DNA of 64,000 nt, taken from assembly GCA_026129135.1 (NCBI GenBank), contig JAHCIQ010000001.1, positions 310,001 through 374,000 of the forward strand, in the 5' to 3' direction. This stretch comes from Cyanobacteria bacterium TGS_CYA1 (GTDB lineage Bacteria > Cyanobacteriota > Vampirovibrionia > Obscuribacterales > Obscuribacteraceae). Every line of letters starts with the position of its first letter. Positions within the stretch are counted from its first letter, which is position 1. A model generated the notes under the pieces. The model was not told where the DNA came from and ran no database searches. It worked only from the letters and a program-made list of their open reading frames with translations. Below, piece after piece: positions 37,243-46,929 of this stretch. The position numbers and the translations under genes are program-made.

Positions 37243-39633
37243 TTTTGTCTTGGCTTCTTCTTGGGCTAATAGAATTATTGTTTTCACCAAAGTGTCGGGG
37301 CTGAGTGAAATACTGTCTATCCCTTGTTCCAGTAAGAACTTGGCAAATTCGGGATAATCGCTTGGTGCTTGACCGCATATACCTATTTTGCGATTTGCTT
37401 TTTTTGCATCTCTAATCGCCTTACTGATAAAGCGCTTTACTGCTTCGTTGCGCTCGTCGAATAGTTTAGCCACAATTTGTGAATCTCTATCCAGTCCAAG
37501 TACAAGTTGAGTAAGGTCATTTGACCCGATTGAAAAGCCATCGAAAATCTCGGCAAACTGGTCGAGTAAAATGACATTTGCTGGTATTTCGCACATCACA
37601 TATATTTCAAGCCCGTCTTCATGCTGAACCAGCCCATTTTTTGCCATTTCAGCTATGACCTGTTTACCTTCGTCAACAGTTCGACAAAAAGGAATCATCA
37701 CTTTTAGATTGGAAAGTCCCATTTCTTTCCGGACTTTATTGAGAGCTCGACATTCTAGCGCAAATCCGTCTTTGTAATGTTCGCTGTAGTAACGGCTAGC
37801 TCCCCTGAAGCCAAGCATCGGGTTCTCTTCCAGAGGTTCGAACTGTTTGCCGCCAAGCAAATTAGCGTATTCATTCGTTTTGAAGTCTGAAAGGCGAACA
37901 ATAACTTCTTTGGGATAAAAGGCACTTGCTATAGTGGCAATTCCTTCTGCCAGTTTTTCAATGAAATAGTCTTCCTTATTGCTGTAATTAAAAGTCAACT
38001 GCTTTATTTGTTCTTTGACCTGGATGTCTTCAAGCTGGTCGAAGCGGGTTAGAGCAAGTGGGTGTATGCGAACTTCGTGAGCAATGATAAACTCCAGGCG
38101 AGCCAGACCCACTCCTTGAGAAGGAAGCTGACTGAACGCCATGGCTTGTTCTGGATTCCCCAGAATCATCATGATTTTAGTGTTTATTTTGGGCAGTTCA
38201 TCGAGTTTGAGTGTTTGCATACTGAAAGCAAGCCTGCCGGCAAATACTTTCCCCGGATTCTGCGGTGCACAACTGACTGTCACTTCTTGATTGTCTTTCA
38301 AAATCATGGTGGCATTATTAGTGCCCACCACACAGGGCACGCCTAATTCGCGACTGACAATGGCTGCATGACAGGTGCGACCGCCTTTATTTGTGATGAT
38401 TGCAGAAGCCTTTTTCATCACTGGCTCCCAGTCGGGGTCTGTCATATCCGCGACCAGTATTTCGCCTTTTTGAAAAGAATCGAGCTCAGCACACGAGCGT
38501 ATTTTTCTGACCGGTCCAGCTCCAATTTTTTCGCCTATAGCTTGACCCTGCAAAATGACTTCTCCAGGTTGATCAAGCTTCCACGTTTTTAGCTCAGAAA
38601 CATTTTCTATTGTATGAATTGTCTCTGGTCTTGCCTGGACTATATAGATCTGGTTTGTGTTACCGTCTTTTGCCCATTCGATATCCATTGCCATATGTCT
38701 TTTGGCCTGGGATGAATAATGCTCTTCAATAGTGCAGGCGATACGAGCGAGTTTCAGCACTTCGTCGTCGGTAATGCTCAATACTTTGCGTTCTTCAGGC
38801 AGAGTGTCCAGATTTTTGGTGGTGCGACTGCCGTGGCCAGAATAGATCAAACGATACTGTTTGGCTCCGACTTTTCGTCTTACAATCGAGCGATAACCTT
38901 GTTTGAGTGTGGGTTTGAAAACGAGGAATTCATCGGGATCGATACGCCCTGCCACGATATTTTCTCCCAGTCCATACGACGATGTCACTAATACAGAATC
39001 CTTGAATCCTGTTTCAGGGTCGAGACTGAACATTACTCCAGATGACGCTAAGTCGGAGCGAACCATTTTTTGCACTCCAATCGACAAGCGCACTGACATA
39101 TGATCAAATCCTTTGTCTATGCGATAAGCAATGGCGCGATCTGTAAAAAGAGAAGCAAAACAATTGAGACAAGCTTCAAGCAAAGCTGCCTCACCATGAA
39201 TGTTTAGAAAGGATTCTTGTTGACCTGCAAAAGATGCTCCAGGAAGGTCTTCTGCTGTAGCACTCGATCTGACTGCTACTTCAACGTCTCGTTTTTCTTT
39301 GTCGCAAAGACTCTTATATGCTTGCAAAATTTCTTGGCTTAGAGCTTGCGGAAGTCCGGTCTGTTTAATAAGATTACGCGCTTGTTTGCCAACATTAGCC
39401 AGTTCGGCAACATTTTCTTTGCTGATATCACAAAGTAATTTTGCCAGTTTAACATCGATGTTATTTTGCTCAATCAAGGCTGTATAGGCGTCACTTGTTA
39501 TAGCGAAGCCTTCCGGCACGAGCACTTCGGTGTCTTTCAATTTGTTGACCATTTCGCCAAGCGACGCGTTTTTACCGCCCACTAGGTCAATATGTCCCAG
39601 CCCGATTTGGTCGTACCAGAGAATATATTTCAT
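37225..39633 (-). CDS. ppsA: Phosphoenolpyruvate synthase
   Basis: 802 aa. Converts pyruvate + ATP to PEP + AMP + Pi. An N-terminal ATP-grasp PPDK domain (GGKNASLGEMV; VRSSATAEDLPGASFAGQQES) is followed by the phosphohistidine swivel GGRTCHAAIVSRELGVPCVVG and a C-terminal TIM barrel with MCEIPANV, GSNDLTQLVLGLDRD and GICGQAPSD. Last gene of the desaturase-USP-USP-ppsA operon, 15 bp after the USP. In this setting it can feed gluconeogenesis from fermentation products. Confidence 0.95.
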   Translation of the reverse strand: MKYILWYDQIGLGHIDLVGGKNASLGEMVNKLKDTEVLVPEGFAITSDAYTALIEQNNIDVKLAKLLCDISKENVAELANVGKQARNLIKQTGLPQALSQEILQAYKSLCDKEKRDVEVAVRSSATAEDLPGASFAGQQESFLNIHGEAALLEACLNCFASLFTDRAIAYRIDKGFDHMSVRLSIGVQKMVRSDLASSGVMFSLDPETGFKDSVLVTSSYGLGENIVAGRIDPDEFLVFKPTLKQGYRSIVRRKVGAKQYRLIYSGHGSRTTKNLDTLPEERKVLSITDDEVLKLARIACTIEEHYSSQAKRHMAMDIEWAKDGNTNQIYIVQARPETIHTIENVSELKTWKLDQPGEVILQGQAIGEKIGAGPVRKIRSCAELDSFQKGEILVADMTDPDWEPVMKKASAIITNKGGRTCHAAIVSRELGVPCVVGTNNATMILKDNQEVTVSCAPQNPGKVFAGRLAFSMQTLKLDELPKINTKIMMILGNPEQAMAFSQLPSQGVGLARLEFIIAHEVRIHPLALTRFDQLEDIQVKEQIKQLTFNYSNKEDYFIEKLAEGIATIASAFYPKEVIVRLSDFKTNEYANLLGGKQFEPLEENPMLGFRGASRYYSEHYKDGFALECRALNKVRKEMGLSNLKVMIPFCRTVDEGKQVIAEMAKNGLVQHEDGLEIYVMCEIPANVILLDQFAEIFDGFSIGSNDLTQLVLGLDRDSQIVAKLFDERNEAVKRFISKAIRDAKKANRKIGICGQAPSDYPEFAKFLLEQGIDSISLSPDTLVKTIILLAQEEAKTKLTVKI

Positions 39634-39648
39634 GAATAAAGCGCCTTT

Positions 39649-40113
39649 TTAAGCTGATTGTTTCTTGTCTGTTTGCGGTTCGATATTTTTGACTACGTGC
39701 ACCGAGCAGGGTGCGATATTGGTGACATATTCGGCTACGCTACCCATGAGCAGTTTTTTGAATCCGCTGCGTCCGTGCGAACCCATCACAATCAAGTCTG
39801 CTTTGTATGCAAATGCTTTTTCGACCAGTGCTTCGCGTGCTCTGTCGAAAATGTAGTCGATTTCAATCTGGTTGTGAGGCAATTTTGATTGCAAGAATTT
39901 GGCTTCTTGTTCTAAGAGTTCGAGAGCTTTCTTCTTGGCGCGTTCTTTTGCCATGTCGTAAGACGATTTGAGAACATTGAAATCGTCTTGCCATAAGTAA
40001 ATCGCTGTGAATAGACAAAATTGGGTGTCGGTTTTCCAGGGCATCGATGCCACATATTCGAGCGCTTTTCTGGAACATTCAGATCCATCTAGAGCCACCA
40101 AGACTTTCATCAT
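39649..40113 (-). CDS. Universal stress protein, ATP-binding type
   Basis: 154 aa. MKVLVALDGSECSRKALEY at the start and a complete GSHGRSGFKKLLMGSVAEYV nucleotide motif. Overlaps the upstream USP gene by 4 nt (ATGA), so the pair is translationally coupled. Member of the operon ending in ppsA. Confidence 0.92.
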   Translation of the reverse strand: MMKVLVALDGSECSRKALEYVASMPWKTDTQFCLFTAIYLWQDDFNVLKSSYDMAKERAKKKALELLEQEAKFLQSKLPHNQIEIDYIFDRAREALVEKAFAYKADLIVMGSHGRSGFKKLLMGSVAEYVTNIAPCSVHVVKNIEPQTDKKQSA

Positions 40114-40601
40114 GCTCGTGCCTCCACTTTGGTTCTGGATTCTTTATCGCTTTGTTTTTTCTCTATATGATCGCGCACGATAATGACCGAACAGCCAGCA
40201 TGATCAAGCACAGCGGAAGAAACGCTTCCCATCAAAAGCTTGTTGAGTCCGGTTCTGGCGTGCGAACCCATTATAATCAGATCTGCTTTCCACTCGCTTG
40301 CAGTATCGAGTATTTTTTCAGCAGGATTTCCTTCTAAAATGAATTCTTCGATATTGTCCAAATGAAAATGGTCTCTCAATTTCAGCGCCATATCTCGAAT
40401 TCTAATTTGGGCTTGATTGCGTGCATCTTCGCGCAAATCCATCATAAGTTCAGGCACGCTTGCAGCATAGGCGTAGTCGTAAATGGGTGGTACCACATTC
40501 ACAATTCTGAATTTGGATTGGGCGGGCCATGGATGTTGAATTACAAATTCGGCGATTGCTTGATTAAAGGATTCCTGGTCACAGGCAAGTATGATCTTCA
40601 T
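40110..40601 (-). CDS. Universal stress protein, ATP-binding type
   Basis: 163 aa. Begins MKIILACDQESFNQAIAEF; nucleotide motif GSHARTGLNKLLMGSVSSAV has Ala in place of the second Gly. HAGCSVIIVRD follows. A Lys/Glu-rich tail ends the protein. Preceded by GGAG and coupled to the next USP by ATGA overlap. Confidence 0.9.
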   Translation of the reverse strand: MKIILACDQESFNQAIAEFVIQHPWPAQSKFRIVNVVPPIYDYAYAASVPELMMDLREDARNQAQIRIRDMALKLRDHFHLDNIEEFILEGNPAEKILDTASEWKADLIIMGSHARTGLNKLLMGSVSSAVLDHAGCSVIIVRDHIEKKQSDKESRTKVEARA

Positions 40602-40643
40602 TAGCTCTCCTTTGTAAGAACGCTGTCCTTGTGTAATGCCAGA

Positions 40644-41450
<807 letters not shown>

Positions 41451-41466
41451 AGGTTCCTCGTGTCTA

Positions 41467-41497
41467 TAAAAAGAGACGCCGGTTTTAACCGGCGTCT
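41467..41497 (-). terminator. Intrinsic terminator in the leader of the desaturase operon
   Basis: Nine-bp perfect stem, AGACGCCGG (41474-41482) with CCGGCGTCT (41489-41497), six-nt loop. On the minus strand it is followed by C then TTTTT. It ends about 17 nt before the desaturase ATG, so it lies within the 5' leader. Confidence 0.75.
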
Positions 41498-41572
41498 TCA
41501 GGCTCTAAGCTAAAGCTCTGGTGCCTGCTGCCCGTGGAGGTTGTCTTTTGACTCTCTCCCTGGGTTTCTGAT
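41467..41572 (-). ncRNA. Candidate ~105-nt small RNA or attenuated leader
   Basis: Bounded by a predicted start near 41572 (7 nt after the -10 at 41584-41579) and the terminator ending about 41467. It includes a purine-rich AACCCAGGGAGAGAGTC segment and AGAGCTTTAGCTT. No known riboswitch was recognised. A 68-codon frame in this region has no family support. Confidence 0.4.
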
Positions 41573-41578
41573 GCTTTT

Positions 41579-41623
41579 AGTTTAAGACATAGTACCAGTA
41601 TCTTCATCACCCCAAAGACCGAC
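41579..41623 (-). promoter_or_regulatory. Operator-promoter module of the desaturase leader/sRNA
   Basis: Minus strand GTCGGTC-TTTG-GGGTGAT (41623-41606), then 21 bp, then TAAACT (41584-41579, 4/6 match to TATAAT). The right half matches the consensus well. Confidence 0.5.
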
Positions 41624-41628
41624 TTTGA

Positions 41629-41646
41629 ATCATCCTTAGGAGTGAA
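41629..41646. promoter_or_regulatory. Distal operator between desaturase and USP genes
   Basis: ATCATCC-TTAG-GAGTGAA; left arm perfect. It lies 46 bp (centre to centre) upstream of the proximal site at 41675, suggesting cooperative binding by two dimers. The 41451-41751 intergenic stretch thus holds three operator copies, one terminator and no protein gene. Confidence 0.6.
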
Positions 41647-41674
41647 TACTAAATCACACTTGCAAACACTTTTT

Positions 41675-41719
41675 ATCATCCCAGGGGTCATTATGCCGCG
41701 ATTTATTCTTTGTTGTAAT
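41675..41719 (+). promoter_or_regulatory. Operator-promoter module of the tandem USP gene
   Basis: ATCATCC-CAGG-GGTCATT (41675-41692), then 21 bp, then TGTAAT (41714-41719). The predicted start near 41726 leaves a 26-nt leader with GAGGAG before the ATG at 41752. Confidence 0.68.
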
Positions 41720-41751
41720 AACGGTATTGCACACGAAGCGAGGAGCGAAAG

Positions 41752-42663
41752 ATGTTATTCGATAAAATATTGGTTGCACTGGATGGGTCACAAAACAGCC
41801 GTAATGCAGCCGAATACGCATTCTGGTTGTCATCCAATCTGGATGCTGAGATTACGGGGCAGCATGTTATCGATCCTCGATTGGTGGATTTATTCATTAG
41901 TCCAGAATTTGCTGAGGAGCTCGGGTTCAGTTGTTCTGTCGATACTTCTGAAAAAGTGTTCAGTGCACTGAAAAAAGTTGGCAGAGTGATTCTAGACCTT
42001 TTTGTCCGAGAAGCAAGTGAGCGCGGTATGCAAGTGGCGACCTGTCTTGATGAAGGGTATATAGTCGAGTGCATTTTATCGCGTTTGAAAGAACATGATT
42101 TGCTTGTCATGGGACACAAAAGTCGGGAAGATTCGGAAATGCCACTAAATATAGTGCTTGGCTCGGTGGCTGAGCGACTTGCTGTCAATTCTAAAAAGTC
42201 TGTTTTAATCGCTTCTCGTCCACTCAAAGAAATCGAACAGATTCTGGTTGCTTACGATGGCAGCGAACCCTCACGCGGCGCGCTTTTAATGGCTGAAAAT
42301 CTCGCTAAAAATACTAATTGCAAATTGAAAGCGATAACAGTGGTGCCTCCTGGCTCGGACTTGCATTCAACCAAAGTATTGGCTCAGGATGGTGAAAAAT
42401 ATTTGCGTGAATTTTGGCCTGAAAATGTTTTCTACCACAAAGAAGGTGTGGTGGCAGAATCACTTTTAAACCAGGCCAAGACTTCAAACAGTCTGCTTGT
42501 GATAGGAGCATACGGATATAATAACAAAGAGCAAAATGTGCTTGGTTCTACCACTACCGAAGTATTGCGCAAAGCAGTCGCGTCTACACTCGTTTTCAAA
42601 CCAATAGGCAAAAGAAGCAGTAAGAAAAAAACTATGGGTGCCCAGCCTGTGCAGGTAACTTAA
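41752..42663 (+). CDS. Tandem (two-domain) universal stress protein
   Basis: 303 aa. Domain 1 starts MLFDKILVALDGSQNSRNAAE and has GHKSRED...LGSVAERLA. Domain 2 starts QILVAYDGSEPSRGAL at about 163 and has GAYGYNNKEQNVLGSTTTEVL. Both nucleotide loops are near-canonical. Good Shine-Dalgarno GAGGAG. The 3' end overlaps the convergent cytochrome c gene by 32 bp. Confidence 0.88.
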   Translation: MLFDKILVALDGSQNSRNAAEYAFWLSSNLDAEITGQHVIDPRLVDLFISPEFAEELGFSCSVDTSEKVFSALKKVGRVILDLFVREASERGMQVATCLDEGYIVECILSRLKEHDLLVMGHKSREDSEMPLNIVLGSVAERLAVNSKKSVLIASRPLKEIEQILVAYDGSEPSRGALLMAENLAKNTNCKLKAITVVPPGSDLHSTKVLAQDGEKYLREFWPENVFYHKEGVVAESLLNQAKTSNSLLVIGAYGYNNKEQNVLGSTTTEVLRKAVASTLVFKPIGKRSSKKKTMGAQPVQVT

Positions 42664-43393
42664 GCAGAAATTCGGTTATACATTTTACTTCTTGAGGGTC
42701 TAGCCGTTTGGCTTGATCTTTCATGAGATTGTTTTTGAGATGACCATTTAAAATGTCTTCTATCTCTTCTCGGGTTTTACGCTTGCCCACGCCTTTTAGT
42801 GTTGGTCCAAAACGCGGGTCTTCATCATAAGTCGTATGACAGGCTGCGCAGCCATGTTCCAGAAAAAGTTGCGAGCCTAATTTTGAGCCTGCACTTTCTT
42901 TGCTTGTATCAGTTTCTTTTTCAGAAGAACTTTCGTCTTTCGTTCTCTTTTCGTGGTGTCTTATTGTATATCCTTCAGCTGGCTCGCTAAGGGTCAATAA
43001 ATAGCGCGCAATTAGACGAGCCTGACTCTTATTCAGTCCGGTGTGCGGCATTAAACTTGGTTTGCCGCCAAAGATTTCGCTAAACTCAAGACTTTGTTTA
43101 AGTGGATTTTGCAGCCGGTCTATTAGAAATTCTTCTCCACGATGACCACCGATTCCATCTAGCATAGGACCCATGGTGCCACCTTCGCCATTTATCTGGT
43201 GACAAGAAGAACAATTTTTCTTATCGTATAAAATTTTGCCTTTACGCGTAGTGAAAGATGGCTTCAAAGGTGTATAGCCTGTTGGGGGCAGAGTTTTCTT
43301 TTGCCAATCGGTCGTTTTCAATTGTGCGCTTACAGGCAGGACCAAAAGAGCAAGCCCTGAAATTGCCAGTAAAAATAGTTTTGTGTTTTTCAT
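42632..43393 (-). CDS. Periplasmic diheme cytochrome c
   Basis: 253 aa. Signal peptide MKNTKLFLLAISGLALLVLPVSAQ. Two haem c sites, CSSCH (about 61) with distal Met in SLMPHTGL, and CAACH (about 184). A Lys/Glu/Ser-rich linker lies between. It shares domain order and GPMLDGIGGHR/RFGPTLKGVGKR motifs with the cytochromes at 44474 and 46930. It would shuttle electrons in the periplasm, possibly from the Rieske/b complex. A TATAAT box (43401-43406) lies seven bases from its ATG, so the transcript may be leaderless. Confidence 0.85.
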   Translation of the reverse strand: MKNTKLFLLAISGLALLVLPVSAQLKTTDWQKKTLPPTGYTPLKPSFTTRKGKILYDKKNCSSCHQINGEGGTMGPMLDGIGGHRGEEFLIDRLQNPLKQSLEFSEIFGGKPSLMPHTGLNKSQARLIARYLLTLSEPAEGYTIRHHEKRTKDESSSEKETDTSKESAGSKLGSQLFLEHGCAACHTTYDEDPRFGPTLKGVGKRKTREEIEDILNGHLKNNLMKDQAKRLDPQEVKCITEFLLKLPAQAGHP

Positions 43394-43400
43394 TGCTCAA

Positions 43401-43406
43401 ATTATA
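43401..43406 (-). promoter_or_regulatory. -10 box of the diheme cytochrome c gene
   Basis: Perfect TATAAT on the minus strand, seven bases before the ATG at 43393. The operator at 43423-43440 lies 16 bp upstream, closer than the usual 21 bp. No Shine-Dalgarno fits between, implying leaderless translation. Confidence 0.5.
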
Positions 43407-43422
43407 CCTGGTCTGCTCAGAA

Positions 43423-43467
43423 ATACGTCTAAAGGGTGGTGTTTCTATCTTTCGATGCATATATATT
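43423..43467 (+). promoter_or_regulatory. Operator-promoter module of the 336-aa USP gene
   Basis: ATACGTC-TAAA-GGGTGGT (43423-43440), then 21 bp, then TATATT (43462-43467). Arms are degenerate, but the spacing and hexamer fit the module. Shared with the divergent cytochrome c gene. Confidence 0.55.
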
Positions 43468-43502
43468 ACTTTTAAAGACCGGCTCTAAAAGGGGAATCAG
43501 TA

Positions 43503-44513
43503 ATGAAAGTGCTTGTAGCGGTGGATAACGACCAGCTGGCCAAGACTGCTTTTGCATCTATCGAGCAAAAGGAATGGCCCGAAGGCACCGAATTTATTAT
43601 TGTTCATGTGATTGAATCAGAAAAATACAACGTGACTGGTTCGCTCAAATCCATTGCACATCAAGAAGCGCTGGATCAAGAACACGAGCGTGAATATCAA
43701 AAACAGCACATTTGGCTGCGCGATTTAGCTTTGCAGTACAAACGCACTCTAACCAATGTAAGAAGCGTGGTTATAACTGGTCATATCGACTATTGTATCG
43801 CTCAGGTGGCCAATGTACTGAAGCCTGATCACGTGGTGATGGTGTCTCATGATAGGACTTCTAAACAAAGACTCTGGATCCAGAGTATCTGCTCGGCGGT
43901 GGTGGACAAACTGCCATGTTCGGTCGAAGTTCTAAGACCCACGCATTCTGCAGTTGCAAGTTTTCCAGGCAGATTGCTACTAGCTGTAGATGGTTCTGAA
44001 AATGCCGTAGAGGCTCTTGAATGGCTCCTTAATCAGAACTTACCTGAAGACGTTCAAATCAAAATGATAATGGTTTTGGATTCTCAGAAAATCAGAGATT
44101 TGAATGAAGCACGAAATATCCATTCTTCTTCGATGTCTAAACGCTGGTCGACAAAATACAATTTCAGACTGCAAGCGCGCGAATGGTTCGACGAGCAATT
44201 AAATATTTTGAAATCGGAACTTAAAAATCATCATGTCGAAGGCGCTATTTTTGAAGGCGACCCGGTTAGTTCGATTGTTGCCGCTGCAGATCATTGGAAT
44301 GCAGACCTCATAGTGATCGGACCTCACTCGGTAGGCGACTCTGCTGTAGATGGAATGGGCGACGAAACTGAATCTACGCCAAGAGCTCTGGTGGAGCAAT
44401 CGCATAGGGACATTCTGGTAATCAAAACCGGCGCTTCTATCCAGGAAGGATTCAAGTGGAAAGATAAAGAAACCTATTCTGCCTTTTGCGAATTAGGCAA
44501 AGTAAGCAAATAA
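43503..44513 (+). CDS. Tandem universal stress protein with degenerate nucleotide loops
   Basis: 336 aa. Domain 1 starts MKVLVAVDNDQLAKTAFASI; domain 2 starts LLLAVDGSENAVEALEWL at about 159. The first ATP loop is VSHDRTSKQRLWIQSICSA, lacking all glycines; the second, IGPHSVGDSAVDGMGDE, is also altered. It is therefore probably a non-ATP-binding USP that senses or binds something else. Overlaps the convergent cytochrome c by 40 bp. Confidence 0.83.
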   Translation: MKVLVAVDNDQLAKTAFASIEQKEWPEGTEFIIVHVIESEKYNVTGSLKSIAHQEALDQEHEREYQKQHIWLRDLALQYKRTLTNVRSVVITGHIDYCIAQVANVLKPDHVVMVSHDRTSKQRLWIQSICSAVVDKLPCSVEVLRPTHSAVASFPGRLLLAVDGSENAVEALEWLLNQNLPEDVQIKMIMVLDSQKIRDLNEARNIHSSSMSKRWSTKYNFRLQAREWFDEQLNILKSELKNHHVEGAIFEGDPVSSIVAAADHWNADLIVIGPHSVGDSAVDGMGDETESTPRALVEQSHRDILVIKTGASIQEGFKWKDKETYSAFCELGKVSK

Positions 44514-45298
44514 TCGGTTATCTTTTCGATTTCTTCTTTCTTCAATTCAAGCTTAGGCATTTGCGGCAGAACGTCTACGTCGCCTGCTTCGCGTTTGCTT
44601 ATTTGGGCCGGATTATTAATGTTCTCTATAATAGTTGCGCGCTCCATGCGTCCGCCTACACCATCCAAGTTTGGACCGAGCCAACCGCCAGCGTTCTGGA
44701 TTTGGTGACAGGCGATACAGCCTTTGTCTCGGAATAATTTTTGTCCTTCCTGGCTGGATTTGCTCTTAGGTTTTGGAACGTACTTTTCGCTGTTTTGAGG
44801 TGTTCTTGCCGGCAGTGATATTACATGCGGTGATAAAACAAAACCATCTTCAGGCTCTGGCAGTGTCAGCAGGAATGAAACTATCGCTGTTGCATTTGCA
44901 GGCGAAATACGAGGGTGTTGATACATGCTTCGATTTCTGCCAGTAAGTTTGAAATAGTCTCTTTCGGCTGCATTGCTTGCTGCAAGATGGGCATACAAGA
45001 AGTCTGCCTGGCGACGATATCCGATCCCGTCGAGCATTGGGCCCAGATTTCCGCCTGCATTTTTAACTGAATGACACTGGATGCAGTTTGCCTGTTTGAA
45101 AATCAACTCACCTCTAGTACTTTCCGCGCTTGTCGCCTCAGGAATATAATCGTGTGTTGGCATGCGAAGAGGCATAGGTGCTTTCACCTTTTCGTCCACT
45201 TCTTGAGGGGCATCAGCCATCACTCTCAGGGTCACCAACATACCTGATGCAATAGCTGCCAGAATTAATCCGGATCTATATTTGCGCTTCATTTGCAT
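44474..45298 (-). CDS. Diheme cytochrome c, paralogue 2
   Basis: 274 aa. N-terminal signal anchor (KYRSGLILAAIASGMLVTLRVM), then CIQCH (about 74) with NLGPMLDGIGYRR and MYQHPRISPA, then CIACH (about 196) with WLGPNLDGVGGRM. Two-haem layout as in the proteins at 42632 and 46930. It follows the USP at 45313 by 14 bp and is probably co-transcribed with it. Confidence 0.85.
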   Translation of the reverse strand: MQMKRKYRSGLILAAIASGMLVTLRVMADAPQEVDEKVKAPMPLRMPTHDYIPEATSAESTRGELIFKQANCIQCHSVKNAGGNLGPMLDGIGYRRQADFLYAHLAASNAAERDYFKLTGRNRSMYQHPRISPANATAIVSFLLTLPEPEDGFVLSPHVISLPARTPQNSEKYVPKPKSKSSQEGQKLFRDKGCIACHQIQNAGGWLGPNLDGVGGRMERATIIENINNPAQISKREAGDVDVLPQMPKLELKKEEIEKITDYLLTLPNSQKAE

Positions 45299-45312
45299 TT
45301 TCTAGCAATTTC

Positions 45313-46239
45313 CTATTGTGCCGTAAGTTTTTCAAAATTTCTGTTTTCATTTTCAATCGAAGTATGGCTTGCAATCGACTCTTCAGGCCAGAGCAATATA
45401 CTGCCGATTGGAAGCTTGGCCACTAGTTCGCCTGCTTCTGTACCTAAAATAGAATAGCTTTTGTCTTGTACTTTTCTTGTCGGAACAATAATAAGCGACT
45501 TGCTCATATTAGTGAAATCGAAATCGATATCTGAGCTTACTGTTCTTGTGGTGATATCGACTTCGGCAAGGTCAGGATGTGTTTGATGCATGTTTTTGAT
45601 CAATTCTTTGGCCGATTCTTCGTGATAGCCGTTCATCAAACAAATGATTTGCGGTTTCAGTCCAAAAAAGAATGCAGTCCGCAAACAGGCTCTAATGAAA
45701 GTTACGTTCAAATGGTCGAGTGATACTAGGATTTTCAGGTCTTCCCAGAGCTCCGGACCAATGTCTTGCACTATTAAAAGTGGTTTGGGACATTGATTAG
45801 CCAGTCCCTCTGCAATTGTGTAATGGACATAGTGCCAGCGTTCTTTGGGATTGGCGTTATTTAAATAATGTCTGTGACCCACAATAACGAGATCGTGCTC
45901 GTTAGCTCGTTTGCAGATTTGTTCAACCGGAGCGCCTTCGTCTATAACCGAGGTAGAAACGATGTTTTTGGTCTCTACGACAGCTTCGTATTTTTCGAGC
46001 AATTTGCAGGCAATTCCCCACTGTGCATTTTTGAGCAACTCGAATGTTTCGACATAGACTCCGCTTCCAATAAAGCCCGGTTCGTCATTTCGTAAAAAAT
46101 CCCAGGTAGTGCTCGTGTCGACCACGTGTTGAGCTGTGATTTGAGCATTTGATTTGCTAGCCATTTCGAATGCTAGTTGTGCTGCGCGTTGAGACTGACT
46201 GCTACCATTCAGACATAATAAAAAAGATGGCTGGCTCAT
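45313..46239 (-). CDS. Tandem USP-like protein, first of a USP-cytochrome c operon
   Basis: 308 aa. Domain 1 starts PSFLLCLNGSSQSQRAAQLAFEM with a degenerate loop (VGHRHYLNNANPKERWHYVHY). Domain 2 starts LKILVSLDHLNVTFIRA and ends with SILGTEAGELVAKLPIGSILLWPE. ATP binding is doubtful in the first half. The next gene is a diheme cytochrome c, which suggests functional linkage. Confidence 0.75.
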   Translation of the reverse strand: MSQPSFLLCLNGSSQSQRAAQLAFEMASKSNAQITAQHVVDTSTTWDFLRNDEPGFIGSGVYVETFELLKNAQWGIACKLLEKYEAVVETKNIVSTSVIDEGAPVEQICKRANEHDLVIVGHRHYLNNANPKERWHYVHYTIAEGLANQCPKPLLIVQDIGPELWEDLKILVSLDHLNVTFIRACLRTAFFFGLKPQIICLMNGYHEESAKELIKNMHQTHPDLAEVDITTRTVSSDIDFDFTNMSKSLIIVPTRKVQDKSYSILGTEAGELVAKLPIGSILLWPEESIASHTSIENENRNFEKLTAQ

Positions 46240-46274
46240 TGCTCTTACTCCTGACTCTAAATTGTTTCATTTCC

Positions 46275-46320
46275 AGTATGTCAAAGCGTCTACGTTTCAC
46301 ACCTCGGCCTAAAGGTGGAA
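46275..46320 (-). promoter_or_regulatory. Operator-promoter module of the USP-cytochrome c operon
   Basis: Minus strand TTCCACC-TTTA-GGCCGAG (46320-46303), 22 bp, CATACT (46280-46275). Arms are diverged. It lies about 72 bp before both divergent starts (46239 and 46383). Confidence 0.45.
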
Positions 46321-46382
46321 AGAGCAATATAGACAGCCGCAAGAAGGATACAAGGACATTCTTTTACAATTAGAATTGCGAT

Positions 46383-46925
46383 ATGAAAATCAAAATTGAT
46401 CCGCAAAATTTTATTGAAAATGCTCGTACTCTCGATGGCAAGAAAGTATTGGTGCGTGCCATTTCGAAAAACGATAAACCGTTGCTTGTAGATGAAACTG
46501 AGCACATGAGCCAGAAGTCGATGTATTACCGTTTTTTCACACCTAAAAGACAATTGACCGACAAAGAGCTAGTTTATTTCACCGAGCTTGATTATCACGC
46601 ACACGTGGGGCTTCTTGCTCTGGTTGAAGAGCCGGGAGGTTTTGTCCACGCCGGATGCGGCAGGTATCTTGTTTTCTCTAAAAACGATTCTTCCGCCGAA
46701 GTTGCCTTTGATATCAAAGACGAGTATCAGGGTCACGGAATCGGAACGATATTGTTCAATAGTCTTTGTACCATTGCAAAGAGTGAAGGCATAAGCGAGT
46801 TCAAAGCGTTCGTGCTGGCTGAAAATCTAAAAATGATGGAAGTTTTTGACCACGCCAATCTTCCAATGACGAAGCGATATCGTCCGTCTGGCGTAATAGA
46901 AGTATCTATGAAACTGGACGCTTAA
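46383..46925 (+). CDS. GNAT-family N-acetyltransferase
   Basis: 180 aa. Acetyl-CoA binding segment VAFDIKDEYQGHGIGTILFNSL (key residues Q-G-H-G-I-G) at about 115-135, with the C-terminal FKAFVLAENLKMMEVFDHANLP pattern. Proteins of this type occur as the acetyltransferase domain of protein (acyl-CoA synthetase) regulators, so protein lysine acetylation is possible. The start site may use TACAAT at 46365-46370. Confidence 0.85.
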   Translation: MKIKIDPQNFIENARTLDGKKVLVRAISKNDKPLLVDETEHMSQKSMYYRFFTPKRQLTDKELVYFTELDYHAHVGLLALVEEPGGFVHAGCGRYLVFSKNDSSAEVAFDIKDEYQGHGIGTILFNSLCTIAKSEGISEFKAFVLAENLKMMEVFDHANLPMTKRYRPSGVIEVSMKLDA

Positions 46926-46929
46926 GCAG

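Noticed and set aside
41485..41691. 68-codon minus-strand frame before the desaturase
   Set aside because: It crosses two operators and a terminator stem and has no recognisable domain; better explained as leader/sRNA sequence.
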